Assembly (NCBI GenBank): GCA_045533955.1
Contig: JAZSIU010000005.1
Location: 1 to 21,328, forward strand
Reading direction: 5' to 3'
From: HGM04593 sp045533955
GTDB lineage: Bacteria > Bacteroidota > Bacteroidia > Bacteroidales > Bacteroidaceae
Length of the DNA stretch: 21,328 bases
The notes beneath the pieces were generated by a model. The model saw only the letters and a list, made by a program, of their open reading frames with translations. It was not told the DNA's origin and did no database searches. A program made the translations under genes and the position numbers. Below, piece by piece: positions 1 through 7,749 of the stretch (position 1 is its first letter; every line of letters begins with the position of its first letter).

Positions 1-603
1 GCGGTTAAACATACCTCGCACTTTTTCCTTAAAACAATCGTACCTACATTGAATTTCTTTTTTATGGTGCAATAAATTAAAAGTTACCTTTTGTACGTAT
101 TATATGCAGCTGTTCTTGATGGTGAAAAATAGATTATTGATTCTTACCCACAGTAAATTTCTACTGAGCCCATTTTTTAAAATGCTTTTGTGGGTTGTTC
201 ATCGTTGCGCACCGAGGCCGATTCTTGATATTATTTTTTTTGCTTTTTTGCCTGCTGTTAATTTTTCCGGTGTGCTGCCGTTTTTAAAAGATGCTTTTGT
301 GGTGGTTAATTTGTCGGCACGAAAAGAAGAGAAAAATAGAATTCAATTTTTAAGAAGCAATTGAGCAAGAAGAATGTAAAAGAGAATCTTCTTGGTTTTA
401 TTTTTCGGCCTTTCTTTTTTTTGTTGTGTGTAATTTTTCTTTGCCGATTTCTCTTGTAATTTCTTTTTATAATGATTCTAGGCACGAAAGGAGTGCTTGC
501 CTTGGAGAAGAAACGCTTTCCTCGGCCATAGAGCATTGCACATAAATTTACCTCCCCCCGCGATTATTATCGGACGACGATGGGTGTTTATTGCCGTGCG
601 CCC
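1..603. other. AT-rich region without a convincing gene
   Basis: This stretch lies downstream of the minus-strand recR operon. Open frames exist (plus 104-364, minus 306-536), but their products are low-complexity, either hydrophobic and T-driven or lysine/arginine-rich and A-driven. They match no family I recognise and have composition typical of non-coding AT-rich DNA. I see no tRNA or rRNA. What can be seen is a weak plus-strand terminator-like hairpin (366-405), an imperfect direct repeat (about 174-200 and 281-307) and a small GCAC/GTGC hairpin at 482-496. The region may be the 3' flank of a gene lying to the left of the window. Confidence 0.6.
366..405 (+). terminator. possible rho-independent terminator
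   Basis: An 8-bp stem, CAAGAAGA (366-373) paired with TCTTCTTG (387-394), has a 13-base loop and is followed by GTTTTATTTTT. The stem is AT-rich and therefore weak. It would end a plus-strand transcript entering from the left, but no plus-strand gene is seen upstream in the window, so this is tentative. Confidence 0.35.
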
Positions 604-1131
604 TCACTCTTTTATCAGCTGAAAAAGTTTGACGTCCCGATGACCGCTGTCTTGCTTGAGCCACTCTTTAAGTGTGGCTGTCTCTTTGAACCCGGCCCGT
701 CGGAAGAGGGCGATGCTCTGGGCGTTATCGGCGGGAACGTAGGCGTATAGCTGGTGCAGATTCAGAAAGTGGAGTGCGTAGGCTGCGAGGAGCTCTAATG
801 CCTCGCTTGCCACCCCCTTGTGGCGATACTCGCTCAGGAGGCCTATGCACACCTCGGCGCGGGCGTGCAGGGGCGAAAAGTCGGCAAGGTCTATCATTCC
901 GGCTCTTGAGCCGTCGTCGAGGGCGATGATGAAGCGTGCCTGACGCTCGGCGTAGAGGTCTTGTGTCGATTGTTCGAGGTATCGGCGCAGGGTGTAGCGC
1001 GAGTAGGGCAGGGTGGTGCTGCCGATGCTCCATAGTGTGCTGTCGTTCTCCATACGGTAGAGCAGCTCGAGGTCCTCGGGTTCGGGGCTCCGTAGGGTTA
1101 TTCTCTCGTTCTTCAGCCAGCTGTTTGTCAT
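604..1131 (-). CDS. GNAT family N-acetyltransferase, RimJ/RimL type
   Basis: Predicted cytoplasmic acetyltransferase of 175 residues that would move an acetyl group from acetyl-CoA to an amine on a protein or small molecule. The start (ITLRSPEPEDLELLYRMEND, residues 11-30) is the usual first strand and helix of the Acetyltransf_3 subfamily. The acetyl-CoA pyrophosphate-binding loop is visible as EYRHKGVASEAL (101-112), and the late NAQSIALFRRAGF segment (136-148) is the typical C-terminal GNAT motif. Length matches the family. It is the last gene of the recR operon, starting 14 bases after the glycosyltransferase stop. The acceptor cannot be told from sequence; a ribosomal-protein or polyamine acceptor would be a guess. 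Confidence 0.88.
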   Translation of the reverse strand: MTNSWLKNERITLRSPEPEDLELLYRMENDSTLWSIGSTTLPYSRYTLRRYLEQSTQDLYAERQARFIIALDDGSRAGMIDLADFSPLHARAEVCIGLLSEYRHKGVASEALELLAAYALHFLNLHQLYAYVPADNAQSIALFRRAGFKETATLKEWLKQDSGHRDVKLFQLIKE

Positions 1132-1146
1132 TGCGGGGTGTGGGGG

Positions 1147-2337
1147 TTATGCGGTGTAAACGATGCCGTCGTCGGTGATGAGCACGCGGCTTTTTGTGGA
1201 GTATGTTGCCAGACGCAGGGTGTTGCCGGGGGTCTGTTGCAGCAGTGCTATCATACGGTCATAGGAGTAGCTGTCGCTGTCGTAGAGCACGTAATTGTAG
1301 GCCCCGAGGCTGTTGTCAACCGATAGATGTCCTTGTGGCTGTGTCGTCTCGTCGGCTGTTATGTATAGGTGCTGCTCGGTCTGTTTGTTGGCCTTGAGGA
1401 TGTTTTTTATCTGCTCCTGAGCTTCGGCGCTGCCAAGCACGATGAAGCGTTTGGTGGGCTCTTCCCACTTTTCCCAATCTTTTCCGTGGATAAGGGGGTT
1501 GGCGTAGTGTATGCGCAGTTTCAAGAGGGCGACGACTATCTTCAGAGGGATATACGTGAGTATGTGATACAGCGGAAAGTGCTTGCGGAAGAATATCTGC
1601 AACGACGAGTAGAGCCAATAGCGGTAGCGCAGTTTGCTCTTGATGGAGCTCTCGCCCTTGTAGTGGAATATGGGGTGGGGCAGATAGTAATTCTTGTGTC
1701 CGCTGCGCAGGATGCGGTAGGAGAGGTCGCTGTCCTCCCAATACATAAAAAAGTCCTCGTCGAGGAATCCTATCTTGTCGAGAATCTCTTTGCGCAGGAA
1801 CATACAGGCGCCCGAGACCATTTCGATGGGGTTAATCTGCTCTTTGTCGAGGTAGCTCATATAGTAGTGCCCGAAGAGGCGGCTCTTGGGGTAACGGCGG
1901 CACAGTCCGGTGGCTTTGCACAGGCTGACCCACGGGGTTACGATGCCTCGGCGCGACTCCATTGCAAATGTTCCGTCCTTGTTTATCATCTTGACGCCTA
2001 CGGCACCAGCCTCGGGGTGGGTGTCCATAAACTCGACAGCGCGGTGTATGGCCTCGCGGGTAACTATTGTGTCGGGGTTGAGCATCAGCAGATAGCGGCC
2101 CGAGGCGTGCGAGAAGCCTACGTTGTTGCCGTGCGAGAATCCGCCATTCTCTTTGCAGGCTATCCAGCGTACGCGGGGGAAGCGTCGGGGAATATACTCG
2201 CCCGAGCCGTCGCTCGAGGCATTATCAACCACGATAATTTCGCTCTCAATGCCATCGACGGCCCGCTCCACCGAGCTTAGACACTGCTCGAGGAAGTATT
2301 TTACATTGTAGCTGACGATGACAATTGATAGTTTCAT
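1147..2337 (-). CDS. family 2 glycosyltransferase with C-terminal extension
   Basis: Predicted GT-A fold glycosyltransferase of 396 residues, probably adding a sugar to a cell-surface glycan or lipid-linked precursor at the inner membrane face. The N-terminal nucleotide-sugar domain starts MKLSIVIVSYN and contains VVDNASSDGS (36-45). The metal-binding region is LMLNPDT (84-90), and the EDSDLSYRI segment (201-209) is the acceptor/catalytic motif of rhamnosyltransferase-like GT2 enzymes. A hydrophobic, basic stretch (about 240-275) probably touches the membrane. Residues 297-396 form an extra domain beginning RFIVLGSAEA that looks like a small Rossmann-type unit. The start is at 2337, 30 bases after the membrane-protein stop. 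Donor and acceptor are unknown. Confidence 0.88.
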   Translation of the reverse strand: MKLSIVIVSYNVKYFLEQCLSSVERAVDGIESEIIVVDNASSDGSGEYIPRRFPRVRWIACKENGGFSHGNNVGFSHASGRYLLMLNPDTIVTREAIHRAVEFMDTHPEAGAVGVKMINKDGTFAMESRRGIVTPWVSLCKATGLCRRYPKSRLFGHYYMSYLDKEQINPIEMVSGACMFLRKEILDKIGFLDEDFFMYWEDSDLSYRILRSGHKNYYLPHPIFHYKGESSIKSKLRYRYWLYSSLQIFFRKHFPLYHILTYIPLKIVVALLKLRIHYANPLIHGKDWEKWEEPTKRFIVLGSAEAQEQIKNILKANKQTEQHLYITADETTQPQGHLSVDNSLGAYNYVLYDSDSYSYDRMIALLQQTPGNTLRLATYSTKSRVLITDDGIVYTA

Positions 2338-2367
2338 TTGTGTGCGGTTGGAGGTGTGTGCCGGGGA

Positions 2368-2823
2368 TTATTTATCTGTTTCGCCGTCGAGCAGTTTCAC
2401 AAGCTCGCGCTTGCTTGGATAGACGTAAAGATAGGATAAAACACCGAATGCGGCGTAATAGAGCGACGTATCCTTGCCCGAAAAAAGATATAACGTACCA
2501 CCTGTTATTATGGGGAGTGCGCAAGAGGCGCTGCGTACCAATGCCAAAGAATAGTAGCGGGTGCACCACATTGTAATGTCCTTTTTGTCGGCTTTTTTTA
2601 TCTGCCAATTATAGAACCATATTCCAAATGGCACAACGGCCAATGAGACAACTGCTGATAGTTCGTATTGGTACAATATTGTTGCATCCTCTATGCTGCC
2701 GGGTGATAACAATCCCGTAAAGCACATAATGATGATGCTTAATGATATCGGAAGCATCAGCCAATATGATAAGAGGAGCAGTGGCTTTCTTTTTTTCTCG
2801 GCAATTTCTAAATTCTCGTTCAT
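2368..2823 (-). CDS. small four-helix membrane protein of unknown function
   Basis: I do not recognise a named family. The 151-residue product has a charged N terminus (NENLEIAEKKRK), then hydrophobic segments at about 14-39, 53-73, 90-115 and 120-135, giving three or four inner-membrane helices. It ends in a charged tail (KRELVKLLDGETDK). No catalytic motif or signal-peptide cleavage site is evident. It starts 12 bases after the recR stop and is followed by the glycosyltransferase, so it is surely cotranscribed with both. A role in envelope or glycan biosynthesis beside the glycosyltransferase is possible, but only from position. Confidence 0.75.
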   Translation of the reverse strand: MNENLEIAEKKRKPLLLLSYWLMLPISLSIIIMCFTGLLSPGSIEDATILYQYELSAVVSLAVVPFGIWFYNWQIKKADKKDITMWCTRYYSLALVRSASCALPIITGGTLYLFSGKDTSLYYAAFGVLSYLYVYPSKRELVKLLDGETDK

Positions 2824-2835
2824 AGTAGTATGATT

Positions 2836-3456
2836 TTAGAATGTTTTTCCTGTAAAGGGGGTGCGGTTTACAATGGAGCGACCAAGGGTAATTTCATCGG
2901 CATACTCCAGCTCGTCGCCCACCGATATTCCGCGTGCAATGACCGATAGCTTTACGCCATATTGTTGCAGCTTACGGTAGAGGTAAAAGTTTGTTGTGTC
3001 GCCCTCCATTGTCGAGCTCAGAGCAAGGATAATCTCTTTTACCTCGCCCGAGGCTACGCGCCCGATGAGGCTCTCGATGTTAAGGTCGCCCGGCGATACT
3101 CCGTCCATAGGTGATATTACGCCGCCCAGCACGTGGTACACCCCGCGGAATTGCATTGTGTTCTCGACGGCCATCACATCTTGTATGTTCTCGACCACGC
3201 AGATTATGGAGTGGTCGCGCGAGGGGTTGGCGCAGATGGGACAAATTTCGTTGTCCGAGATGCTGTGGCACTCGCGGCAATAGAGGGCCTCGCGTTTAAG
3301 GCGTATAATGGCCTCGGAGAATGAGGCAACCTCGTCCTCGCTCTTGCGCAACAGATGCAGCACAAGGCGCGTGGCGGTCTTTCGTCCTATTCCGGGGAGC
3401 TTGCTAAATTCGTTTACGGCTTTTTCGAGTAGTGTCGATGGATATTCCTGTGTCAT
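2836..3456 (-). CDS. recR: recombination mediator RecR
   Basis: RecR works with RecO and RecF to load RecA onto gapped DNA during recombinational repair in the cytoplasm. The 206-residue product shows the family order: helix-hairpin-helix DNA-binding segment (LPGIGRKTATRLVLHLL, 20-36), four-cysteine zinc site (C60, C63, C72, C75) and Toprim domain (from about 82, SIICVVENIQDVMAVE; acidic DGVSPGD later). The frame remains open upstream to 3561, but the MTQEYPSTLLEKA start at 3456 gives the normal RecR length. The 35 extra upstream residues are lysine-rich and unlike RecR, and a promoter-like box (3479-3486) lies between the two ATGs. First gene of the minus-strand operon. Confidence 0.95.
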   Translation of the reverse strand: MTQEYPSTLLEKAVNEFSKLPGIGRKTATRLVLHLLRKSEDEVASFSEAIIRLKREALYCRECHSISDNEICPICANPSRDHSIICVVENIQDVMAVENTMQFRGVYHVLGGVISPMDGVSPGDLNIESLIGRVASGEVKEIILALSSTMEGDTTNFYLYRKLQQYGVKLSVIARGISVGDELEYADEITLGRSIVNRTPFTGKTF

Positions 3457-3478
3457 CGGGGGCTCTTTTTTCAGTTTG

Positions 3479-3486
3479 CGAAGATA
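3479..3486 (-). promoter_or_regulatory. putative -7 promoter box of the recR operon
   Basis: On the minus strand the sequence reads TATCTTCG, seven of eight matches to the Bacteroidota -7 consensus TAnnTTTG. It sits 22 bases before the RecR ATG, which implies a short leader. A TTTG (plus 3502-3505) lies upstream, but the 15-base spacing is shorter than the usual 19-21, so the -33 assignment is weak. Confidence 0.45.
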
Positions 3487-3582
3487 GGAAAAAAATGTGT
3501 ACAAAAGGGTCGATTCGGGCTCTTTATTGACGCCGCCATTGCTTTTTTTGGATTTTCTCACCTTTTTTAGCGAAAGAAACCG

Positions 3583-3590
3583 TATATTCG
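3583..3590 (+). promoter_or_regulatory. putative -7 promoter box of the engB operon
   Basis: TATATTCG matches TAnnTTTG at seven of eight positions and lies 31 bases before the engB ATG in the divergent intergenic region. No well-spaced TTTG -33 element is visible. It deviates from consensus at the same base (T to C) as the recR box facing the other way. Confidence 0.4.
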
Positions 3591-3621
3591 CATTCTGATA
3601 AAAAGGCCAACGAACATCTGA

Positions 3622-4227
3622 ATGAAAAAAATAGAGATAAAATCGGCACGCTTTGTAATAAGCAACACCGACATAAAAAAATGTCCGCAGGATGGAAAGC
3701 CCGAGTATGCCTTTATCGGCCGCTCGAATGTGGGAAAGTCGAGCCTAATAAATATGCTCGTAAAGAATAGCAAGCTGGCAATGACAGGTTCGATGCCCGG
3801 AAAGACGCTGCTCATCAACCATTTTTTGGTGAACGACGAGTGGTACCTTGTCGACCTTCCCGGATACGGTTATGCCAAGCGCAGTAAGTCGCAGACCGAG
3901 AAGCTGGAGCATATAATCACCACCTACGTGCTTGACCGCGAGCAGATGACGCTGCTCTTTGTGCTCATCGACGCACGCCACGAGCCGCAAAAAATTGACC
4001 TTGAGTTTTTTGAGTGGCTGGGCGAGAATGGAGTGCCCTTTGCCATTGTCTTTACAAAGGCCGATAAACTGAAAAAAACACAATTGGGACTGAATATAAA
4101 GGCTTATAAAGAGCGTCTGCTCGAGGAGTGGGAGGAGCTTCCCCCCGTCTTTGTAACCTCGTCCGAGACGGCACAGGGACGCATCGAACTACTCGAATAC
4201 ATCAACAGCATAAACGAAACATTATGA
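3622..4227 (+). CDS. engB: ribosome biogenesis GTPase EngB (YihA/YsxC)
   Basis: Small TRAFAC-class GTPase needed for assembly of the large ribosomal subunit. The 201-residue product has the expected motifs: P-loop GRSNVGKS (33-40), the GSMPGKT switch I region (56-62), DLPGYG (78-83, G3), TKAD (145-148, G4) and a VTSSE G5-like segment (178-182). Length fits the family. The start at 3622 follows an AT-rich leader. The stop TGA overlaps the ATG of the following TlpA-like lipoprotein by four bases (ATGA), so the two are translationally coupled. Confidence 0.96.
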   Translation: MKKIEIKSARFVISNTDIKKCPQDGKPEYAFIGRSNVGKSSLINMLVKNSKLAMTGSMPGKTLLINHFLVNDEWYLVDLPGYGYAKRSKSQTEKLEHIITTYVLDREQMTLLFVLIDARHEPQKIDLEFFEWLGENGVPFAIVFTKADKLKKTQLGLNIKAYKERLLEEWEELPPVFVTSSETAQGRIELLEYINSINETL

Positions 4228-5330
4228 TAAAGAAACTGAGCAAATTTTTTATAGGTGCAGCGGCACTGCTGGCGGCAGCCTGCACCGATGGAGGATACAA
4301 AATAAGCGGCTCTTATCCTGCCGCCGAGGATGGAACAAAGGTCTATCTTGCACGCCTCGATGCACAATTTACGGCCATCGACTCGGCCGTGGTAAAGGAC
4401 GGTCGATTCGAGTTTACGGGCCTCGCAGACACCCCCGTGGTGCGTATGTTGCTCTCGTCTATGGCGCTCGACGGCGGCCCCGTTGTAATTGAGAATGGGA
4501 ATATTGACGTGCAGATAAAAAACGGTCTGCGCCGAAAGGGTACCCCGCTGAACAATGATATGCAGCGCTTCTTCAGTGAGCGCGCAAAGATGGCGCGCGG
4601 AGTGGAGCTTGTTGGTAACTATCTGGTGGCCAACAGCGCCCTCACCGAGACACAGCGCGACAGCCTGCAAAGAGTGGTTGCCGAGGCAAAAGCCTCGTTC
4701 GTGGCGATGCTGCAAAAGACAATAGGCGAGAATGTGGATAATGCGCTGGGCGCCTTTCTGCTGACACAGTCCGAGGAGTATTTTACCCCGCAGGAGCTTC
4801 ACTCGATAATGTCGATGGTGCCTCAGAATATGCGCGACGAGCGCTTCGAGGCAATGTACGCCCGCATAAAAATTGACGCCGAGAGCCGGATGCGGGCATT
4901 GGCGACGGCTGTGGGCTGCCCCTACATAAATTTCGAGCTTCCCGACGCCGACGGCAGGCCCGTGCTTCTGTCCGACATTGTAAAGCGCAACAAATACACT
5001 CTGCTCGATTTTTGGGCAAGCTGGTGTGTTCCCTGTCGTCAAGAGGCACCCGTGCTCAAGAAATTGGCTGCCGACTATGCTCGTCGAGGCGTAGCAGTGG
5101 TGAGCGTCTCGCTCGACTCCTCGCCCCGGGAGTGGAAAGAGGGCATCGCCTCGTTGGGTCTCGATTGGACACAGCTGTGCGACCCCTCGGGCGGCAGTGC
5201 CGAGGCTGCCGCCGCATACGGAATAACCTCAATCCCGATGCTGTTGCTCATTGACGCCGACGGCAATATTGTTATGCGAGGCGAGCCGGCCTATCGTGTG
5301 GCGCAACAGATTGACGAACTTCTGAAATAA
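4224..5330 (+). CDS. TlpA-like DUF4369-thioredoxin lipoprotein
   Basis: Predicted envelope lipoprotein thiol-disulfide oxidoreductase of 368 residues. I chose the ATG at 4224 because it gives a clean lipoprotein signal (MIKKLSKFF, then LLAAAC with lipid-bearing C20); upstream in-frame residues lie inside engB. Residues about 24-100 resemble the DUF4369 beta domain, about 105-225 are a helical stalk, and 240-368 form the thioredoxin/AhpC-TSA domain with FWASWCVPC (C268, C271) and cis-proline P338 (TSIP). Such proteins reduce or exchange disulfides outside the cytoplasm, for example in cytochrome c maturation or repair of secreted proteins. The partner is unknown. It overlaps engB by 4 bases and precedes spmAB by 10. 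Confidence 0.9.
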   Translation: MIKKLSKFFIGAAALLAAACTDGGYKISGSYPAAEDGTKVYLARLDAQFTAIDSAVVKDGRFEFTGLADTPVVRMLLSSMALDGGPVVIENGNIDVQIKNGLRRKGTPLNNDMQRFFSERAKMARGVELVGNYLVANSALTETQRDSLQRVVAEAKASFVAMLQKTIGENVDNALGAFLLTQSEEYFTPQELHSIMSMVPQNMRDERFEAMYARIKIDAESRMRALATAVGCPYINFELPDADGRPVLLSDIVKRNKYTLLDFWASWCVPCRQEAPVLKKLAADYARRGVAVVSVSLDSSPREWKEGIASLGLDWTQLCDPSGGSAEAAAAYGITSIPMLLLIDADGNIVMRGEPAYRVAQQIDELLK

Positions 5331-5340
5331 CGCTGCGGCT

Positions 5341-6573
5341 ATGGTGCTCAACTATATATGGGTGGCATTCTTCATCGCAGCGTTTGCGATAGCCCTGTGT
5401 CGTCTGCTCTTTTTCGGCGACACAGAGGTTTTTCCCGCGATAATGAATTCAACGTTCGACACCTCGAAAAGTGCCTTTGAAATTTCGTTGGGCCTCACGG
5501 GAGTGCTATCGCTGTGGATGGGCCTTATGAAGATTGGCGAGCGTGGAGGTCTTGTCGATGCTCTTGCACGAGCACTCGCCCCCATATTCAACAAAGTTTT
5601 CCCCGATATTCCCAAAGGGCACCCCGTAACGGGCACAATGTTTATGAACATTGCCGCAAATATGCTGGGTCTCGACAATGCCGCAACCCCTATGGGGCTG
5701 AAGGCTATGCAGGAGTTGCAAGAGCTTAATCCCCATAAAGACAAGGCTACTAACCCGATGATAATGTTCCTTGTGCTCAACACCTCGGGCTTGACGCTCA
5801 TCCCGATGAGTGTGCTTCTGTATCGTACACAGCTGGGGGCCGCACAGCCGACCGATGTTTTTATCCCCATACTATTGGCAACGACAGTATCTACGGTGGT
5901 GGGACTTATTGCCACTGCCCTCTACCAGCGGATAAATTTGCTGAACCGCACGATGGTGCTCTTCTTTTTGGGTGTTGCGCTTTTTGTGGCTGCGGGGACG
6001 TGGGGCGTCGCCTCGCTATCGCGCGTGCAGGTAGAGCTCTTCTCGACCACCCTTGCCAATGTGCTTCTGTTTACCGTAATTACGCTGTTCATCGTCTCGG
6101 GCGTTGTGCGCAAAATAAATGTCTATGAGGCATTTATTGAGGGTGCAAAAGAGGGCTTTACGACGGCCGTGAGGATTATCCCCTATCTTGTGGCCATCCT
6201 TGTAGCCGTTGGGGTGTTCCGCGCCTCGGGAGGAATGGACGTTGTCATAGGCGCCGTTGCGTGGTGCGTCGAGGCCTTGGGTGGAAACTCCGATTTTGTC
6301 GGGGCGCTTCCCACGGCTCTTATGAAGCCGCTGAGTGGCAGCGGGGCCCGCGGAATGATGATTGACGCAATGACAACCTACGGTGCCGACTCTTTTGCCG
6401 GACGCTTGGCCTGTCTTTTTCAGGGTGCGACAGACACCACTTTCTATATTATAGCGGTCTATTTTGGTAGCGTGGGCATAAGAAAAACGCGCCACGCAGT
6501 ATCCTGCGGACTTATTGCCGATGCAGCCGGGATTTTGGCGGCAATTATCATCGGATACATATTCTTCGGATAA
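5341..6573 (+). CDS. fused SpmA-SpmB nucleoside-recognition (Gate) membrane protein
   Basis: Polytopic inner-membrane protein of 410 residues. The N-terminal half resembles SpmA, with the conserved NMLGLDNAATPMGLKAM block (107-123). The C-terminal half resembles SpmB, with ALPTALMKPLSGSGARG (322-338) and DTTFYI (365-370). In Bacillus these are separate spore-maturation proteins with the nucleoside-recognition/Gate fold. Here they are one chain joined by helices around 205-260, in an organism not expected to sporulate, so sporulation is not the job. Transport or gating of a small solute is a reasonable inference from the fold. The start at 5341 is 10 bases after the preceding stop. Confidence 0.88.
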   Translation: MVLNYIWVAFFIAAFAIALCRLLFFGDTEVFPAIMNSTFDTSKSAFEISLGLTGVLSLWMGLMKIGERGGLVDALARALAPIFNKVFPDIPKGHPVTGTMFMNIAANMLGLDNAATPMGLKAMQELQELNPHKDKATNPMIMFLVLNTSGLTLIPMSVLLYRTQLGAAQPTDVFIPILLATTVSTVVGLIATALYQRINLLNRTMVLFFLGVALFVAAGTWGVASLSRVQVELFSTTLANVLLFTVITLFIVSGVVRKINVYEAFIEGAKEGFTTAVRIIPYLVAILVAVGVFRASGGMDVVIGAVAWCVEALGGNSDFVGALPTALMKPLSGSGARGMMIDAMTTYGADSFAGRLACLFQGATDTTFYIIAVYFGSVGIRKTRHAVSCGLIADAAGILAAIIIGYIFFG

Positions 6574-6593
6574 CAGAAAATATTGCAGAAATT

Positions 6594-7745
6594 ATGTTAA
6601 AAAAGCTCATTTTATCGATTTCTTTTATTGGTTACGTGCTCTTTGCGGTTGCCGATGATTTTAGGTTCGACCACGGCCCCTATCTTCAGAATTTGAGCGG
6701 CGAGGGGGTAACAATCTACTATACAACATCGCGCCGCGCCTTCTCGTGGGTCGAGGTAAAATGCGACGCTTGGAGCGAGCCACGTTGCTTCTACACAGTG
6801 TGCGACGGCCTTGTCGAGGCATACAACACACAGAATGCAGTAAGAATTACGGGCCTCGAGGCCGGGTGCGAGTATAGCTACCGCCTTGTAGCAAAGGAGA
6901 TGAAGGAGTTTCGACCCTATAAGATTGTCTATGGCGACAGCATAGCCTCGCAGTGGGAGCGTTTCGACACGCCGGCCGAGGGCGCCGACCGCTGTTCGTT
7001 TGTTGTCATTAACGACGGGCACGACGATGCCTCGAAAGTGCGCCGCCTGCTGGGACATTCGGCGCTCGATGGTGCAGATGCTGTATTTTATCTTGGGGAT
7101 ATGGTGAGCCATATTGAGGCTGCCGACGTTCCCTACAAAGGCTTTATAGATGTGTCGGTGGAACTTTTTGCCCGCAACAAGCCTTTTGTGGCGGTGCGCG
7201 GAAATCACGAGACGCGCGGTAATTTGGGCCGTACGTTCGGCAAGTATGTTGGGCGCCCCGAGGGGAAATTCTATGGCATCTACTACTATGGTTCGACGGC
7301 TGTAATTGTGCTCGATACGGGCGAGGATAAGCCCGATGCGCACCCCGTCTATGGGGGAATAAACCGCTTCGACGATTATCGTAGCGAGCAGGCCCTCTGG
7401 CTTCGTGAACAGATAAAGAGCAAGCGCTTCAGCAAGACACGCAACAGAATTGTGCTTATGCACATTCCGCCCATAATCCCCGGCGAGGATAATTCGCCCG
7501 AAGGACACGCCGTAAAAGAACTTAATGCACTCTTTGTGCCGCTATTCAACAAGGCGGGGATTGATCTTGTGCTCTCGGGGCACACGCATCGACACTTTTT
7601 TGTCGATAAAGGGACGGCCGATAATAAATTCCCGCTTGTCATAAACAACAACAAAAGTGTCATCGACCTATCGGTTGAGGATGAAAAGATAAACGTAAAA
7701 ATTACCGATGAAAAGGGACAAATAACATTCGACCAAAATTTTTAA
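6594..7745 (+). CDS. secreted calcineurin-like metallophosphoesterase with N-terminal Fn3-like domain
   Basis: Predicted exported phosphoesterase of 383 residues. A signal peptide (about 1-20, ending FAVA) precedes a beta-rich domain (about 25-125) like the fibronectin-type domain of purple acid phosphatases (GPYLQN..., ITGLEAGCEYSYRL). The catalytic domain shows the dimetal ligands in order: DGH (141-143), GD (168-169), GNHE (203-206), H290 in LMHIPP, and SGHTHRH (328-334). It would hydrolyse a phosphomonoester or phosphodiester in the periplasm or at the surface; the substrate is not evident. It starts 20 bases after spmAB and ends 4 bases before ybeY, so it belongs to the same operon. Confidence 0.9.
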   Translation: MLKKLILSISFIGYVLFAVADDFRFDHGPYLQNLSGEGVTIYYTTSRRAFSWVEVKCDAWSEPRCFYTVCDGLVEAYNTQNAVRITGLEAGCEYSYRLVAKEMKEFRPYKIVYGDSIASQWERFDTPAEGADRCSFVVINDGHDDASKVRRLLGHSALDGADAVFYLGDMVSHIEAADVPYKGFIDVSVELFARNKPFVAVRGNHETRGNLGRTFGKYVGRPEGKFYGIYYYGSTAVIVLDTGEDKPDAHPVYGGINRFDDYRSEQALWLREQIKSKRFSKTRNRIVLMHIPPIIPGEDNSPEGHAVKELNALFVPLFNKAGIDLVLSGHTHRHFFVDKGTADNKFPLVINNNKSVIDLSVEDEKINVKITDEKGQITFDQNF

Positions 7746-7749
7746 GACT

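Noticed and set aside
104..364. An 86-codon plus-strand open frame in the left region
   Set aside because: T-rich DNA produces a hydrophobic low-complexity product; no family resemblance or upstream signal.
306..536. A 76-codon minus-strand open frame rich in Lys and Arg
   Set aside because: The basic composition follows from A-rich DNA on that strand; it matches no ribosomal or DNA-binding protein I recognise.
1369..2280. A 303-codon plus-strand open frame
   Set aside because: It lies entirely antisense to the glycosyltransferase, whose motifs are unmistakable; the antisense product has no recognisable domain.
4104..5042. A 312-codon minus-strand open frame
   Set aside because: Antisense to the TlpA-like lipoprotein, with composition of a mirror frame (many His, Cys, Gln) and no motif.
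6612..7508. A 298-codon minus-strand open frame
   Set aside because: Antisense to the metallophosphoesterase, which has all metal ligands; nothing recognisable on the other strand.
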